From Thioalkalivibrio sp. ALE31 (lineage in GTDB: Bacteria > Pseudomonadota > Gammaproteobacteria > Ectothiorhodospirales > Ectothiorhodospiraceae), in contig NZ_KB905021.1 of NCBI RefSeq assembly GCF_000377405.1, positions 86,038-150,037 of the forward strand: a stretch of 64,000 nt of DNA, read 5' to 3'. The translations under genes and the position numbers were made by a program. This document shows, one piece after another, positions 22,358 through 32,920 of the stretch; within the stretch, counting starts at the first letter, position 1, and each line of letters begins with the position of its first letter. The notes under the pieces were generated by a model that saw nothing but the letters and a program-made list of their open reading frames with translations, had not been told where the DNA came from and made no database searches.

Positions 22358-24361
22358 ATGGATACGATCTATCTGCTTATCGTTCTGGCGCCGCTGTTCG
22401 GCGCGATCGCCGCCGGACTTTTCGGCCGCCAGATCGGGCGTACCGGCGCGCACAGCGTCACCATCCTGGGGGTGGCGATCTCGTTCATCCTGTCCGTGGT
22501 GGTGTTCTGGGCCCACGTGTTCGGGGATGCCGGGGTCTACAACGAGACCGTCTACACCTGGATGGTCTCCGACGGCATCCAGTTCGAGGTCGGATTCCTG
22601 GTCGACAACCTGACCGCGATGATGATGCTGGTGGTCACCTTCGTCTCGCTGATGGTGCACATCTACACCATCGGCTACATGCAGGACGATCCGGGCTACC
22701 AGCGCTTCTTCGCCTACATCTCGCTGTTCACCTTCTCCATGCTGATGCTGGTGATGGCGAACAACTTCATGCAGCTGTTCTTCGGCTGGGAGGCTGTGGG
22801 TCTGGTCTCCTACCTGCTGATCGGCTTCTGGTACAAGCGCCCGACCGCGATCTACGCCAACATGAAGGCGTTCATCGTGAACCGGGTGGGGGACTTCGGG
22901 TTCCTGATCGGGATCGCCGCGCTGGTGTTCTACGCCGGCAGCCTGAACTACACCGAGGTGTTTGCCGAAGCCGAGTCGATGCGGGATGCGACCATCACCA
23001 TCTGGCCGGGCTGGACCTTCGGCCTGCTGGATCTGGCACTGATCTTCCTGTTCATCGGTGCGATGGGGAAATCCGCCCAGGTGCCGCTGCACGTCTGGCT
23101 GCCGGATTCCATGGAAGGCCCGACGCCGATCTCCGCGCTGATCCATGCGGCGACCATGGTCACCGCGGGGATCTTCATGGTGGCGCGCATGTCGCCGCTG
23201 TACGAGTTCTCGGTCGCGGCGCTGTCGTTCATCCTGATCATCGGCGCGATCACGGCCTTCTTCATGGGCCTGATCGGGCTGGTGCAGAACGACATCAAAC
23301 GCGTGGTCGCGTACTCCACGCTCTCGCAGCTGGGTTACATGACGGTGGCCCTGGGCGCCTCGGCGTACGCTGCCGGCCTGTTCCACCTGATGACCCACGC
23401 CTTCTTCAAGGCGCTGCTGTTCCTGGCCGCGGGCTCGGTAATCATCGCCATGCACCACCTCCAGGACATGCGTGCGATGGGCGGTCTGCGTCGGCACATG
23501 CCGATTACCTACGTGACGGCACTGATCGGTTCGCTGGCACTGATCGGGTTCCCGTTCTTCTCCGGGTTCTTCTCCAAGGACGCGATCATCGAGGCGGTGG
23601 GCTACTCCCAGACCCCGGGCGCGACGTTTGCCTACTGGCTGGTGCTGGCCGGCGTGTTCGTGACCGCGCTGTATACCTTCCGCATGTTCTTCATGGTGTT
23701 CCATGGCGAGGAGCGCTACGACCAGGCGCACAAATACATGCCGGATCATGGCGATGACCACGATGACGATCATCACGACGATCACGGCCCGCTGCAGCCG
23801 AAGGAATCGCCCTGGGTGGTGACTGTCCCGCTGATCCTGCTGGCGATCCCGTCGGTGGTGGCCGGCTACTTCATCGGGCCGATGTTGTTCGGTGACTTCT
23901 TCGCCAACAGCCTGTTCGTGCTGCCGGAGCAGGACGTGCTGGCGACCAAGGGCGAGACCTACACCGGGGTGTTCGGATTCGTGCTGCACGGCCTGATGCT
24001 GCCGGCGTTCTGGCTGGCGATGGCGGGGCTTGCGACCGCCTGGTACCTGTACATGAAGCGGCCGGAACTGCCCGGCGTGATTGCCGAACGGCTGAAGCTG
24101 GGTGTGCGCATCCTCGAGGACAAGTACGGCTTCGACCGCTTCAATGACTGGTTCTTCGCCGGCGGGACCGTGCGACTGGGCCGTGCGCTGTGGCGCTACG
24201 GTGATGCGCTGATCATCGACGGGCTGCTGGTCAACGGGACTGCGCGCTCGGTCGGCTGGATCGCCGCGCGCATTCGCCACATGCAGTCCGGCTTCCTCTA
24301 CCACTATGCGTTCGTGATGATCATCGGCCTGCTGGTCCTGATGTTCGCCTACGTGATCTGA
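22358..24361 (+). CDS. nuoL: NADH-quinone oxidoreductase subunit L
   Basis: NuoL is the distal antiporter-like proton pump of complex I. The 667 residues form about 16 hydrophobic helices and include the key Glu in FFGWEAVGLVSYLLIGFW and the conserved VQNDIKRVVAYSTLSQLGYM segment. A His/Asp-rich stretch of 14 residues (464-477, positions 23747-23788) lies in a hydrophilic loop. The long lateral helix expected at the C terminus is consistent with the last ~150 residues. Confidence 0.97.
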   Translation: MDTIYLLIVLAPLFGAIAAGLFGRQIGRTGAHSVTILGVAISFILSVVVFWAHVFGDAGVYNETVYTWMVSDGIQFEVGFLVDNLTAMMMLVVTFVSLMVHIYTIGYMQDDPGYQRFFAYISLFTFSMLMLVMANNFMQLFFGWEAVGLVSYLLIGFWYKRPTAIYANMKAFIVNRVGDFGFLIGIAALVFYAGSLNYTEVFAEAESMRDATITIWPGWTFGLLDLALIFLFIGAMGKSAQVPLHVWLPDSMEGPTPISALIHAATMVTAGIFMVARMSPLYEFSVAALSFILIIGAITAFFMGLIGLVQNDIKRVVAYSTLSQLGYMTVALGASAYAAGLFHLMTHAFFKALLFLAAGSVIIAMHHLQDMRAMGGLRRHMPITYVTALIGSLALIGFPFFSGFFSKDAIIEAVGYSQTPGATFAYWLVLAGVFVTALYTFRMFFMVFHGEERYDQAHKYMPDHGDDHDDDHHDDHGPLQPKESPWVVTVPLILLAIPSVVAGYFIGPMLFGDFFANSLFVLPEQDVLATKGETYTGVFGFVLHGLMLPAFWLAMAGLATAWYLYMKRPELPGVIAERLKLGVRILEDKYGFDRFNDWFFAGGTVRLGRALWRYGDALIIDGLLVNGTARSVGWIAARIRHMQSGFLYHYAFVMIIGLLVLMFAYVI

Positions 24362-24413
24362 GCGGCTTCGTCACCCATGCGCTCGAAGCCCATCGCTGTT
24401 TCAAGGAACGACC

Positions 24414-25928
24414 ATGTTTGCTGACTGGCCTATCTTGAGTCTGTTGATCTGGCTGCCGATTCTCGGCGGCTTCCTGGTGCTTGCCGCCGGGCGCGACGCG
24501 CCCCATGTTGCGCGGCGGCTCGGGCTCGCGGTGGCCGTGGCGACCTTTGTGGCCAGTCTGCCGCTGTGGTTCGCGTTCGAGCGTGGCACCGCGGAGATGC
24601 AGTTCCAGGAGCTGGCTTCGTGGATTCCCGCGTTCAACGTGAACTACCACCTGGGTGTGGACGGGATCTCCATGCCGCTGATCCTGCTGACTACGCTGAT
24701 CACCGTGGTGGTCGTGGTGGCGGCCTGGGAATCGGTGAAGGACCGCATCGCCTACTACATGGCCGCGATGCTGGTGATGGAAGGCCTGATGATCGGCATG
24801 TTCGCGGCGATGGACGCGGTGCTGTTCTACGTGTTCTTCGAGGCGATGCTGATCCCGATGTTCCTGGTGATCGGGATCTGGGGCGGGCCGCGGCGCGTCT
24901 ATGCGACGCTGAAGTTCTTCCTCTACACCTTCCTCGGCTCGGTGTTCATGCTGGTTGCGCTGATCTGGATGTACATCCAGTCCGGCAGCTTCCTGATCCA
25001 GGACTTCCATGCCCTGCAGATCGGCATGACCGCGCAGATCCTGATCTTCCTCGCCTTCTTCATGGCGTTCGCGGTGAAGATCCCGATGTTCCCGGTACAT
25101 ACCTGGCTGCCGGATGCGCACGTGGAGGCGCCCACCGGCGGCTCGGTGATCCTGGCCGCGATCATGCTGAAGATCGGGGGCTACGGCTTCCTGCGCTTCT
25201 CGCTGCCGATTACCCCGGATGCCAGCGCGGTGCTGGATACGCTGATGATCGTGCTGTCGCTGATCGCGATCGTCTACATCGGGGTGGTCGCCCTGATCCA
25301 GAGCGACATGAAGAAGCTGATCGCCTATTCGTCGATCGCGCACATGGGTTTTGTGACCCTGGGCTTCTTCCTCGCCTTCTACATCTACTCCAACACCGGT
25401 GACTGGGAAGGGGCCTCGCTGGGTATTGCCGGCGGCATGGTGCAGATGATCTCGCACGGCTTCATCTCGGCGGCGATGTTCCTCGCGGTTGGCGTGCTGT
25501 ACGACCGCCTGCACAGCCGGCAGATCGCCGACTACGGTGGCGTGGTGAACACCATGCCGTGGTTCGCCGCGTTCTTCGTGCTGTTCGCGATGGCCAACAC
25601 CGGGCTGCCGGGCACCTCCGGCTTCGTCGGCGAGTTCATGGTCATCCTGGCCGCGTTCAAGGCGGACTTCTGGATCGCCTTCCTCGCCGCGACCACGCTG
25701 ATCCTGGCCGCGGGCTACACCCTGTGGCTGGTCAAGCGCGTGATCTTCGGCGCGGTGGCCAATGACAACGTGGCCGGCCTGTCCGACATGAACCGCCGCG
25801 AGTTCTTCCTGATGGGCGTGCTGGCCTTCTTCACCCTGCTGCTGGGTGTGTGGCCGGCGCCGCTGCTGGATGTGATGAACGCGACCATCGACCACCTCGT
25901 GGCGCATATCGCGCAGTCGAAGCTCTGA
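24414..25928 (+). CDS. nuoM: NADH-quinone oxidoreductase subunit M
   Basis: NuoM is the ND4-type antiporter-like proton pump. The 504 residues are almost entirely hydrophobic helices. They include the conserved Glu in [17 protein letters not shown] and the Lys-containing proton-path segments [20 protein letters not shown] and [18 protein letters not shown]. It is separated from nuoL by 52 bp with no sign of a separate promoter. Confidence 0.97.
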   Translation: MFADWPILSLLIWLPILGGFLVLAAGRDAPHVARRLGLAVAVATFVASLPLWFAFERGTAEMQFQELASWIPAFNVNYHLGVDGISMPLILLTTLITVVVVVAAWESVKDRIAYYMAAMLVMEGLMIGMFAAMDAVLFYVFFEAMLIPMFLVIGIWGGPRRVYATLKFFLYTFLGSVFMLVALIWMYIQSGSFLIQDFHALQIGMTAQILIFLAFFMAFAVKIPMFPVHTWLPDAHVEAPTGGSVILAAIMLKIGGYGFLRFSLPITPDASAVLDTLMIVLSLIAIVYIGVVALIQSDMKKLIAYSSIAHMGFVTLGFFLAFYIYSNTGDWEGASLGIAGGMVQMISHGFISAAMFLAVGVLYDRLHSRQIADYGGVVNTMPWFAAFFVLFAMANTGLPGTSGFVGEFMVILAAFKADFWIAFLAATTLILAAGYTLWLVKRVIFGAVANDNVAGLSDMNRREFFLMGVLAFFTLLLGVWPAPLLDVMNATIDHLVAHIAQSKL

Positions 25929-25941
25929 AGGGACGCCTGAC

Positions 25942-27390
25942 ATGAATTTCGAGATCCCCAATTTCCTCCCCGCCGTGCCCGAGATGTTCGTGCTCGGGAT
26001 GGCGTGCCTGATCCTGGTGATCGACGCGTTCCTGCCGGATTCGCGGCGCGATGTCACCTACGGCCTGGTGCAGGCGACGCTGGTCGCGGCGGCCGGCCTG
26101 ACGCTGTGGCTGATGGGGCCGGAGACGGTCCTGACCTTCTCGGATACCTTCGTGAAGGACCCAATGGCCGACATCCTGAAGATCGCGGTGTACGTGACCA
26201 GCTTCCTGGTGTTCCTGTATGCCCGTCCGTACCTGATGGAGCGCGGTATCCACAAGGGCGAGTTCTACGTGCTGGGCCTGTTTGCGGTGCTCGGCATGAT
26301 GATCATGATCTCCGGGCACAACCTGCTGACCCTGTACCTGGGCCTGGAGCTGCTGTCGCTGTCGTCCTACGCGCTGGTCGCCTTCTGGCGCGACAACAGC
26401 CGGGCGACCGAGGCTGCGATGAAGTACTTCGTGCTGGGCGCGCTGGCCTCCGGCCTGCTGCTGTACGGCATGTCGATGATCTATGGCATGACCGGCTCGC
26501 TGGATATCGCCGTGATCGCCGCCGAGCTGGTGGCCGCGGACGACAGCCTGAACATCCCGCTGGTGTTCGGCCTGGTGTTCCTGGTGGTGGCCGTCGCCTT
26601 CAAGCTGGGGGCGGTGCCGTTCCATATGTGGGTGCCGGATGTCTACGACGGCGCCCCGACGGCGGTGACGCTGTTCATTGCCACCGCGCCGAAGATCGCC
26701 GCGTTCGCCTTCCTGATGCGCCTGCTGGTGGAGGGCATGGGCCCGATGCACGCGGACTGGCAGGGGATGCTGATCATCCTGGCCGTGCTGTCGCTGGCGG
26801 TGGGCAACGTGATCGCGATCGCGCAGACCAGTATCAAGCGCATGCTCGCCTACTCGACCATTGCCCATATCGGTTTCCTGTTCATGGGCATCCTGGCGGG
26901 GACCGACAGCGGCTACGCCTCGGCGATGTTCTACGTGATCGTCTACGCGATCACCGCGGCCGGTGGCTTCGGCATGATCGTGTTCCTGTCGCGCAAGGGG
27001 TATGAAGCCGACCAGATCGACGACTTCAAGGGCCTGGCCAAGCGTAACCCCTGGTTCGCCTTCATCATGCTGCTGCTGCTGTTCTCGATGGCCGGCGTGC
27101 CGCCGACCGTCGGGTTCTACGCCAAGCTGGCGGTGATCCAGGCGGCCGTGGGCGCGGACCTGGTGTGGCTGGCGATTGTTGCGGTGATCTTCTCCATTAT
27201 CGGCGCCTTCTACTACCTCCGCGTGGTCAAGATGATGTTCTTCGATGACCCGCAGAAGGGCGCCGAGGAGCCGGTGCAGCCGTCCGGCGCCCTGGCCACC
27301 GCGCTCAGCATCAACGGGCTGGCGGTACTGCTGCTGGGAATTTTCCCGGGGCTTCTGCTGTCTCTCACCCACTACGCAATCATTGGGTAA
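25942..27390 (+). CDS. nuoN: NADH-quinone oxidoreductase subunit N
   Basis: NuoN is the ND2-type antiporter-like proton pump and the last of the 14 complex I subunits. The 482 residues contain the conserved segments [20 protein letters not shown] (with the membrane Glu), [20 protein letters not shown] and [18 protein letters not shown]. The length is normal. A DUF2818 gene begins 4 bp after its stop. Confidence 0.97.
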   Translation: MNFEIPNFLPAVPEMFVLGMACLILVIDAFLPDSRRDVTYGLVQATLVAAAGLTLWLMGPETVLTFSDTFVKDPMADILKIAVYVTSFLVFLYARPYLMERGIHKGEFYVLGLFAVLGMMIMISGHNLLTLYLGLELLSLSSYALVAFWRDNSRATEAAMKYFVLGALASGLLLYGMSMIYGMTGSLDIAVIAAELVAADDSLNIPLVFGLVFLVVAVAFKLGAVPFHMWVPDVYDGAPTAVTLFIATAPKIAAFAFLMRLLVEGMGPMHADWQGMLIILAVLSLAVGNVIAIAQTSIKRMLAYSTIAHIGFLFMGILAGTDSGYASAMFYVIVYAITAAGGFGMIVFLSRKGYEADQIDDFKGLAKRNPWFAFIMLLLLFSMAGVPPTVGFYAKLAVIQAAVGADLVWLAIVAVIFSIIGAFYYLRVVKMMFFDDPQKGAEEPVQPSGALATALSINGLAVLLLGIFPGLLLSLTHYAIIG

Positions 27391-27393
27391 GTC

Positions 27394-27738
27394 GTGACAC
27401 AGTGGATTCCGTTCGAGGCCCTCGTCTGGGGGTTTGTGGCAGTCGCGTTCATCAGCGCGAACCTGCCGTGGCTGAGTGAACGCATCGCGTTGATGGTGCT
27501 GCCGAAAAATGGGACCAAGGGGCCCTGGACCCGGATCTTCGAGTGGTTCGGGCTCTATATCCTCGCCGGGCTGATCGGCAAGGGGCTGGAGTTCCAGGCA
27601 ACCGGTGGCATCCATTCGCAGGGTTGGGAGTTCTATGTCATCACCCTGTCGCTGTTCGCGATGTTCGCGCTGCCGGGGTACATCTGGCGCTACGACCTGC
27701 GCCCGCATCTGCGTACCGGCGAGCGCCGCACCCGGTAA
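27394..27738 (+). CDS. DUF2818 family small membrane protein
   Basis: A 114-residue protein with three predicted membrane segments (about 7-27, 48-66 and 78-98), ending in a charged tail. The HSQGWEFYVITLSLFAMFALPGY stretch is characteristic of DUF2818, a family repeatedly found directly downstream of nuoN. The start is GTG, 4 bp after the nuoN stop, so it is almost certainly part of the nuo transcript. A complex I accessory or assembly role is only an inference from position; no catalytic residues are visible. Confidence 0.85.
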   Translation: MTQWIPFEALVWGFVAVAFISANLPWLSERIALMVLPKNGTKGPWTRIFEWFGLYILAGLIGKGLEFQATGGIHSQGWEFYVITLSLFAMFALPGYIWRYDLRPHLRTGERRTR

Positions 27739-27755
27739 ATAATCGCCGCCAGCTC

Positions 27756-27785
27756 TTGCGGGCCAGGGCGGCGCTTTGGTATAGT
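27756..27785 (+). promoter_or_regulatory. Probable promoter of the initiator tRNA
   Basis: -10 TATAGT (27780-27785, 5 of 6) with TTGCGG (27756-27761) 18 bp upstream and a GC-containing discriminator. The expected start site falls about 7 nt before the mature tRNA 5' end. It lies just after the DUF2818 stop. Confidence 0.55.
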
Positions 27786-27798
27786 TCTGCGTCTCGGA

Positions 27799-27875
27799 TG
27801 CGGGGTGGAGCAGTCTGGCAGCTCGTCGGGCTCATAACCCGAAGGTCGCAGGTTCAAATCCTGCCCCCGCTACCA
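27799..27875 (+). tRNA. Initiator tRNA-fMet (anticodon CAT)
   Basis: A 77-nt tRNA with encoded CCA, nearly identical in its central part to E. coli initiator tRNA. The anticodon stem carries the three consecutive G:C pairs diagnostic of initiators (TCGGG / CCCGA around CTCATAA). The acceptor stem lacks a Watson-Crick 1-72 pair; here it is T1 and T72 rather than the usual C1 and A72. Its position upstream of rimP-nusA matches the metY locus of enterobacteria. Confidence 0.97.
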
Positions 27876-27885
27876 ATTGTCAGAG

Positions 27886-27907
27886 AGGCCCCGTATGGGG
27901 CCTTTTT
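27886..27907 (+). terminator. Intrinsic terminator after tRNA-fMet
   Basis: A perfect 7-bp stem (27886-27892 with 27897-27903), loop GTAT, and a five-T run, beginning 11 bp after the tRNA. It would end the tRNA transcript before rimP unless read through. Confidence 0.85.
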
Positions 27908-28023
27908 GTTAAGGATCGATGGTCCGGCCGCAACTGCTCGCGGCCGGGTTGGGTCCTTAAGGCCGCGCTCCCGCGCGCCTCGCAGCGGACGTTTCGCTGC
28001 AGCCATCGTTAGAGGTGTACGAG

Positions 28024-28045
28024 GGGCGTTCGGCGCCCTTTTTTT
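28024..28045 (+). terminator. Second intrinsic terminator in the rimP leader
   Basis: Stem 28024-28028 with 28034-28038 and a seven-T run, ending about 44 bp before the rimP start. Together with the terminator at 27886-27907 it puts two intrinsic terminators between the initiator tRNA and the rimP-nusA operon. Confidence 0.75.
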
Positions 28046-28088
28046 GTTTCCGGGTCCCGCCATCGGGACGGAGTCGATCGAGACGCCC

Positions 28089-28544
28089 TTGTCGCAGAAG
28101 GCTGAACAACTGAACACGCTGCTCACCCCGGTGGTCGAGGGGGAGGGAATGCAGCTTTGGGGGCTGGAGTATCACGCCGGTTCCAAGCCGCCCGTCGTGC
28201 GGATCTTTATCGACGGCGAGAACGGCGTCACCGTGGATGACTGCGCGCGGGTCAGCGAGCAGGTGGGCGCGGTACTGGAAGTCGAGCAGGTCCTGAAGGG
28301 CAACTACACCCTGGAAGTTTCCAGCCCGGGCGTTGAACGCCCCCTGTTTACCCCCGAGCAGTTCCGGCGCTACATCGGACACCCGGTGAAGGTGCGCCTG
28401 TCATGGCCGGAGCACGATCGCCGCAATTTCCGTGGCGTGCTGCTGTCGGTGGACGAACCCATGATCGAGGTGGAAGTGGACGGCATGGCCTACGAGCTGC
28501 CGCTGGCCGCGATCCACAACGCGCGCGTCCTGGAGCAGCTGTAA
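28089..28544 (+). CDS. rimP: Ribosome maturation factor RimP
   Basis: RimP assists 30S assembly and is co-transcribed with nusA and infB in most proteobacteria. The 151-residue product has the family signatures VVRIFIDGENGVTVDDCARVS and LEVSSPGVERPLF. The reading frame is open far upstream through the tRNA region, which is not coding. The TTG at 28089 is the best start because it yields the normal length (MSQKAEQLNTLL, close to E. coli RimP), although no strong Shine-Dalgarno is present; the exact start is moderately certain. Confidence 0.9.
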   Translation: MSQKAEQLNTLLTPVVEGEGMQLWGLEYHAGSKPPVVRIFIDGENGVTVDDCARVSEQVGAVLEVEQVLKGNYTLEVSSPGVERPLFTPEQFRRYIGHPVKVRLSWPEHDRRNFRGVLLSVDEPMIEVEVDGMAYELPLAAIHNARVLEQL

Positions 28545-28618
28545 CGCGGCTGCTGCGTGGGACGCTGCTACGCTTTTGTTGAATCGGCAGGTGACTGCCG
28601 AGTGCGGAGAGGCAAGAC

Positions 28619-30115
28619 ATGAACAAGGAGATCCTGCTGGTCGCCGATGCCGTGGCGAACGAGAAGGGAGTGGAGAAGGACATCATCTTCGACGCCCTGG
28701 AATCGGCCCTGGCGATGGCGACCCGCAAGTACCACGGCGGCAAGATGGACGTGCGTGTAAGCATCGACCGCGAGGAGGGCGACTACGAGGCCTTTCGCCG
28801 CTGGACCGTGGTGGACGACGAGGACCCGGAGTTCGAGTCCCCGGAGTACCAGATCCTGCTGTCCTATGCCCAGCAGAAGAACCCCGATGCGCAGGTTGGC
28901 GACGTGATCGAGGAGCCGGTCGAGGCCGTCGACTTCGGGCGTATCGCCGCCCAGACCGCCAAGCAGGTCATCGTGCAGAAGGTGCGCGAGGCCGAACGCG
29001 CCAAGGTGGTCGAGGAGTACCAGGATCGCGTAGGCACGCTGGTCATGGGTATCGTCAAGCGCACCGATCGCAACGGGACCTACGTGGATCTTGGCAGCAA
29101 CGCCGAGGCGCTGATCCCGCGCGAGCACATGATCCCGCGCGAGACGGTGCGCACCAATGACCGGCTGCGCGGCTTCCTCAAGGAGATCCGTCCCGAGGCG
29201 CGCGGCCCGCAGCTGATCCTCAGCCGTACCGCGCCGGAGTTCCTGATCGAGCTGTTCAAGCTCGAGGTGCCGGAGGTCGGGCAGAACATCATCGACATCA
29301 TGGGCGCGGCGCGCGATCCGGGTATGCGCGCGAAGATCGCGGTGCGCTCGAACGATCCGCGCCTGGATCCGGTCGGGGCCTGTGTCGGCATGCGCGGCTC
29401 GCGTGTGCAGTCGGTCTCCAATGAACTGGCGGGCGAGCGCATCGACATCATCGTCTGGGACGAGAACCCGGCCCAGTTCGTGATCAATGCGATGTCGCCG
29501 GCCGAGGTCCTGTCGATCGTGGTCGACGAGGACAAGCAGTCGATGGACATCGCGGTCGAGGAGGACAAGCTGTCGCTCGCGATCGGTCGCGGCGGACAGA
29601 ACATCCGCCTGGCCTCCCAGCTTACCGGCTGGGAGCTGAACGTGATGACCGAGGAACAGGCGGCCGAGAAGAGCGAGGCCGAGGCACAACAGCTGGTCAC
29701 TTTCTTCATGGAGGCCCTGGATGTCGACGAGGAAGTCGCCGGCATTCTGGTCCAGGAAGGCTTTACCACCCTGGACGAGGTGGCCTACGTAGACGAGGCC
29801 GAGCTGCTCGCGATCGAGGAATTCGACGAGGACATGGTCGAGGAGCTGCGCAACCGCGCGAGCGATGCGCTTCTGACCAAGGCCATTGCGGCCGAGGAAG
29901 GCCGTGAGGGCTATCAGCCCGCCGAGGATCTCCTGAACATGGAGGGCATGACCGCGGCGCTGGCGAACAAGCTGGCGTCACATGGCGTGTGCACCATGGA
30001 GGACCTGGCGGAGCAGGCATCCGACGATGTGGTCGAGATGACCGGTCTGGATACGGAAGAGGCGTCGGCGCTGATCATGACCGCGCGCGCCCCGTGGTTC
30101 GAGACCGGGGATTAA
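28619..30115 (+). CDS. nusA: Transcription termination/antitermination protein NusA
   Basis: NusA binds RNA polymerase, stimulates pausing and intrinsic termination, and acts in rRNA antitermination. The 498 residues show the N-terminal polymerase-binding domain (1-125), an S1 domain (about 135-200, VMGIVKRTDRNGTYVDLG), two KH domains (about 230-345, with GACVGMRGSRVQ and IGRGGQNIRLASQLTGW), and two acidic C-terminal repeats (about 365-498) as in E. coli. In enterobacteria NusA limits its own operon through leader terminators, and two such terminators lie upstream here. Confidence 0.97.
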   Translation: MNKEILLVADAVANEKGVEKDIIFDALESALAMATRKYHGGKMDVRVSIDREEGDYEAFRRWTVVDDEDPEFESPEYQILLSYAQQKNPDAQVGDVIEEPVEAVDFGRIAAQTAKQVIVQKVREAERAKVVEEYQDRVGTLVMGIVKRTDRNGTYVDLGSNAEALIPREHMIPRETVRTNDRLRGFLKEIRPEARGPQLILSRTAPEFLIELFKLEVPEVGQNIIDIMGAARDPGMRAKIAVRSNDPRLDPVGACVGMRGSRVQSVSNELAGERIDIIVWDENPAQFVINAMSPAEVLSIVVDEDKQSMDIAVEEDKLSLAIGRGGQNIRLASQLTGWELNVMTEEQAAEKSEAEAQQLVTFFMEALDVDEEVAGILVQEGFTTLDEVAYVDEAELLAIEEFDEDMVEELRNRASDALLTKAIAAEEGREGYQPAEDLLNMEGMTAALANKLASHGVCTMEDLAEQASDDVVEMTGLDTEEASALIMTARAPWFETGD

Positions 30116-30193
30116 GCCCCGGTCGCCGTTATCGCGAACCCGTATCCGGGCTGTCGGCAGGCCTGAAAAGAATCTGGAATGGAGGTAGGCGCC

Positions 30194-32920
30194 ATGGCGC
30201 AAATGACAGTGCAGCAATTCGCGGAATCGGTGGGGACACCGGTTGACCGCCTCATGGTTCAGCTCAAGGAGGCGGGCGTCGAGGTCGATGGTCCCGAGGC
30301 GGCGATCACCGATGCCGAAAAGCGCAAGCTGCTCGATCACCTCCGCCAGTCGCACGGCGAAGGCGGCGAGTCGGGGCGCGTGACCCTGAAACGCCGCACC
30401 CAGGCGCAGACCCTCAAGGTCAGCTCCGGTCAGGGCCGCTCCAAGACGGTCAACGTCGAGGTGCGCAAGAAGCGCACGCTGAAGCGCAAGCCCGCCGAGG
30501 CGCAGCCCGAGGCGCCGGTAGAAGAGGCCCCGGCGGTCGAGGAACAGGCCCCGGCGCCGGAGGCCCCCGAAGAGACCCGCGCCGGGACCCCGGTGGAGGA
30601 GCCGGTCGCCGAGTCGCCGGTCGAGGAGACCCCGGCGGCCGAGGAAGCCCCGGTCGAGGAGCCCGAGGCGCCCGCCGAGCCGGAGCCCGAACCCGAACCC
30701 GTCGAGGCGGCGCCCGCCGAGGAGGCCGCGCCGGAACCGGAGCCGGAGCCGGCCAAGCCGAAGCGTCCGCTGAGCCGCACCGAGCAGCTGGCCCTGCAGG
30801 TCGAGGCCGAGCGCGAGGCCCAGCGCAAGGCGGCCGAGGCACGCAAGCAGGAGGCGGCTGAACGCGAGGAACGCCAGAAGCGCCGGCAGAAGGAACTGGA
30901 GGCCCAGGAGGCCAAGCGCGAGAAGGAAGAACAGGCCCGTCTGGAACGCGAGGCGGCGGCCAGGGCGGCTGCGCCCACGGCGCCGGAAGGCGATGCGAAG
31001 GCCGGCAAGGGTGCTCGCAAGGGTGGGCGCAAGGACGATCGCAAGGAGCTGCATGTGGCCGGCGATCGTCGCGGGCGCCGCAAGAAGGGCGAGAGCCGCA
31101 AGGCCCAGTCCGCGGCCGCCCAGGCGGTGACCAGCAAGCATGGCTTTGCCAAGCCGACCGCGCCGGTGGTGCGGGATGTCGAGGTGCCGGAGACCATTAC
31201 CGTGGCGGACCTGGCGCAGGCGATGGCGATCAAGGCGCCGCAGCTGATCAAGGCGCTGATGGGCATGGGTGTGATGGCCACCATCAACCAGTCCATCGAC
31301 CAGGACACCGCGATGCTGGTGGTCGAGGAGATGGGGCACAACCCCATCGCGGCCAAGGAGACCTCGGTCGAGGACGAGATCGATACCGGTCTGGAGCAGA
31401 CCGCCGAGGCCAAGCCGCGCCCGCCGGTGGTCACCGTGATGGGTCACGTGGACCACGGCAAGACCTCGCTGCTGGACTACATCCGCAAGGAGAAGGTCGC
31501 CTCCGGCGAAGCCGGTGGCATCACCCAGCACATCGGCGCCTACCATGTGAAGAACAACCACGACGGCGTGACCTTCCTGGATACGCCCGGCCATGCCGCG
31601 TTTACCGCGATGCGGGCCCGGGGCGCCCAGTCCACGGATATCGTGATCCTGGTGGTGGCCGCGGATGACGGCGTGATGCCGCAGACCATAGAGGCTATCC
31701 AGCATGCGAAGGCGGCGGGTGTGCCCGTTGTGGTCGCGGTCAACAAGGTCGACAAGCCGGAGGCCGAACCGGAGCGGGTCATGAACGAGCTGGCCCAGCA
31801 CGAGGTAATCCCGGAGGCCTGGGGCGGCGATACCCAGTTCATCCAAGTCTCTGCCCATACCGGACAGGGGATCGACGAACTGCTGGAGGCCCTGGGCCTG
31901 CAGGCCGAGGTGATGGAACTGAAGGCCCCGGACGAGGGCCCGGCGCGTGGCGTGGTCATCGAATCGCGCCTGGAGAAGGGCCGAGGCCCGGTGGCCACCA
32001 TCCTGGTCCAGTCCGGCAAGCTCAAGCACGGCGACATCCTGCTCTCGGGCAAGGAGTACGGCCGTGTGCGGGCGATGTTCGACGATACCGGCACGGCGGT
32101 GAAGGAAGTCGGTCCGTCCATGCCCGTGGAGGTCCTCGGCCTGTCCGGTGTGCCGGAGGCGGGTGACGAGGTCCTGGTGGTCGCGGACGACAAGACTGCC
32201 CGTGAGGTGGCTGAACATCGCGACACCAAGCAGCGCGAGCGCAAGCTGGCCGCGCAGCAGGCCGCCAAGCTGGAGAACATCTTCAACCAGATGCAGGAAG
32301 GCGAGATCGCCACCGTGAACATCCTGATCAAGGCGGATGTGCAGGGGTCGGCCGAGGCCCTGCGCGAGTCGCTGATCAAGCTGTCCACCGACGAGGTGCG
32401 TGTGAAGGTGGTCTCTGCCGGGGTTGGCGGGATCTCCGAGTCCGACCTGAACCTGGCGATGGCCTCCGAGGCGATCGTGATCGCGTTCAACGTGCGTGCC
32501 GATGCCGGCGCCAAGCGCCTGGCCGCGGAGAACGAGATCGACGTGCGCTACTACTCGGTGATCTACGAGGCGATCGACGACGTGAAGCAGGCGCTGTCCG
32601 GCCTGCTGTCGGCCGAGATCCGCGAAGAGGTGATCGGTCTGGCCGAGGTCCGCGATGTGTTCAAGGCCTCCGGCTTCGGCCAGGTCGCTGGCTGTCTCGT
32701 GGTCGAGGGCTCGGTCAAGCGTGGCAACCCGATCCGCGTGCTGCGCGATAACGTGGTGGTCTACGAGGGCGAGCTGGAAAGCCTGCGTCGCTTCAAGGAC
32801 GACGTGAACGAGGTCAAGGCCGGCACCGAGTGCGGGATCGCGGTGAAGAACTACAACGACGTGAAGGCGGGCGACCAGATCGAGGTCTTCCAGCGCGTCG
32901 AGGTGGCACGGACCCTCTGA
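30194..32920 (+). CDS. infB: Translation initiation factor IF-2
   Basis: IF-2 is the GTPase that places initiator tRNA on the 30S subunit. The 908-residue protein has an N-terminal IF2_N domain (about 1-50), a long Pro/Glu/Ala- and Lys/Arg-rich linker (about 90-320), and a second IF2_N segment (about 330-385). The GTPase domain has GHVDHGKTS near residue 416, DTPGHAAF and NKVD, and is followed by domains II to IV. The ATG at 30194 is chosen over an in-frame ATG at 30179 because GGAGGT at 30181-30186 lies 7 nt before it. The stop overlaps rbfA (TGATG). Confidence 0.97.
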   Translation: MAQMTVQQFAESVGTPVDRLMVQLKEAGVEVDGPEAAITDAEKRKLLDHLRQSHGEGGESGRVTLKRRTQAQTLKVSSGQGRSKTVNVEVRKKRTLKRKPAEAQPEAPVEEAPAVEEQAPAPEAPEETRAGTPVEEPVAESPVEETPAAEEAPVEEPEAPAEPEPEPEPVEAAPAEEAAPEPEPEPAKPKRPLSRTEQLALQVEAEREAQRKAAEARKQEAAEREERQKRRQKELEAQEAKREKEEQARLEREAAARAAAPTAPEGDAKAGKGARKGGRKDDRKELHVAGDRRGRRKKGESRKAQSAAAQAVTSKHGFAKPTAPVVRDVEVPETITVADLAQAMAIKAPQLIKALMGMGVMATINQSIDQDTAMLVVEEMGHNPIAAKETSVEDEIDTGLEQTAEAKPRPPVVTVMGHVDHGKTSLLDYIRKEKVASGEAGGITQHIGAYHVKNNHDGVTFLDTPGHAAFTAMRARGAQSTDIVILVVAADDGVMPQTIEAIQHAKAAGVPVVVAVNKVDKPEAEPERVMNELAQHEVIPEAWGGDTQFIQVSAHTGQGIDELLEALGLQAEVMELKAPDEGPARGVVIESRLEKGRGPVATILVQSGKLKHGDILLSGKEYGRVRAMFDDTGTAVKEVGPSMPVEVLGLSGVPEAGDEVLVVADDKTAREVAEHRDTKQRERKLAAQQAAKLENIFNQMQEGEIATVNILIKADVQGSAEALRESLIKLSTDEVRVKVVSAGVGGISESDLNLAMASEAIVIAFNVRADAGAKRLAAENEIDVRYYSVIYEAIDDVKQALSGLLSAEIREEVIGLAEVRDVFKASGFGQVAGCLVVEGSVKRGNPIRVLRDNVVVYEGELESLRRFKDDVNEVKAGTECGIAVKNYNDVKAGDQIEVFQRVEVARTL

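Noticed and set aside
27543-28088. Long upstream extension of RimP through the tRNA-fMet region
   Set aside because: It would read through a tRNA gene and two terminators; RimP family length begins at about 28089.
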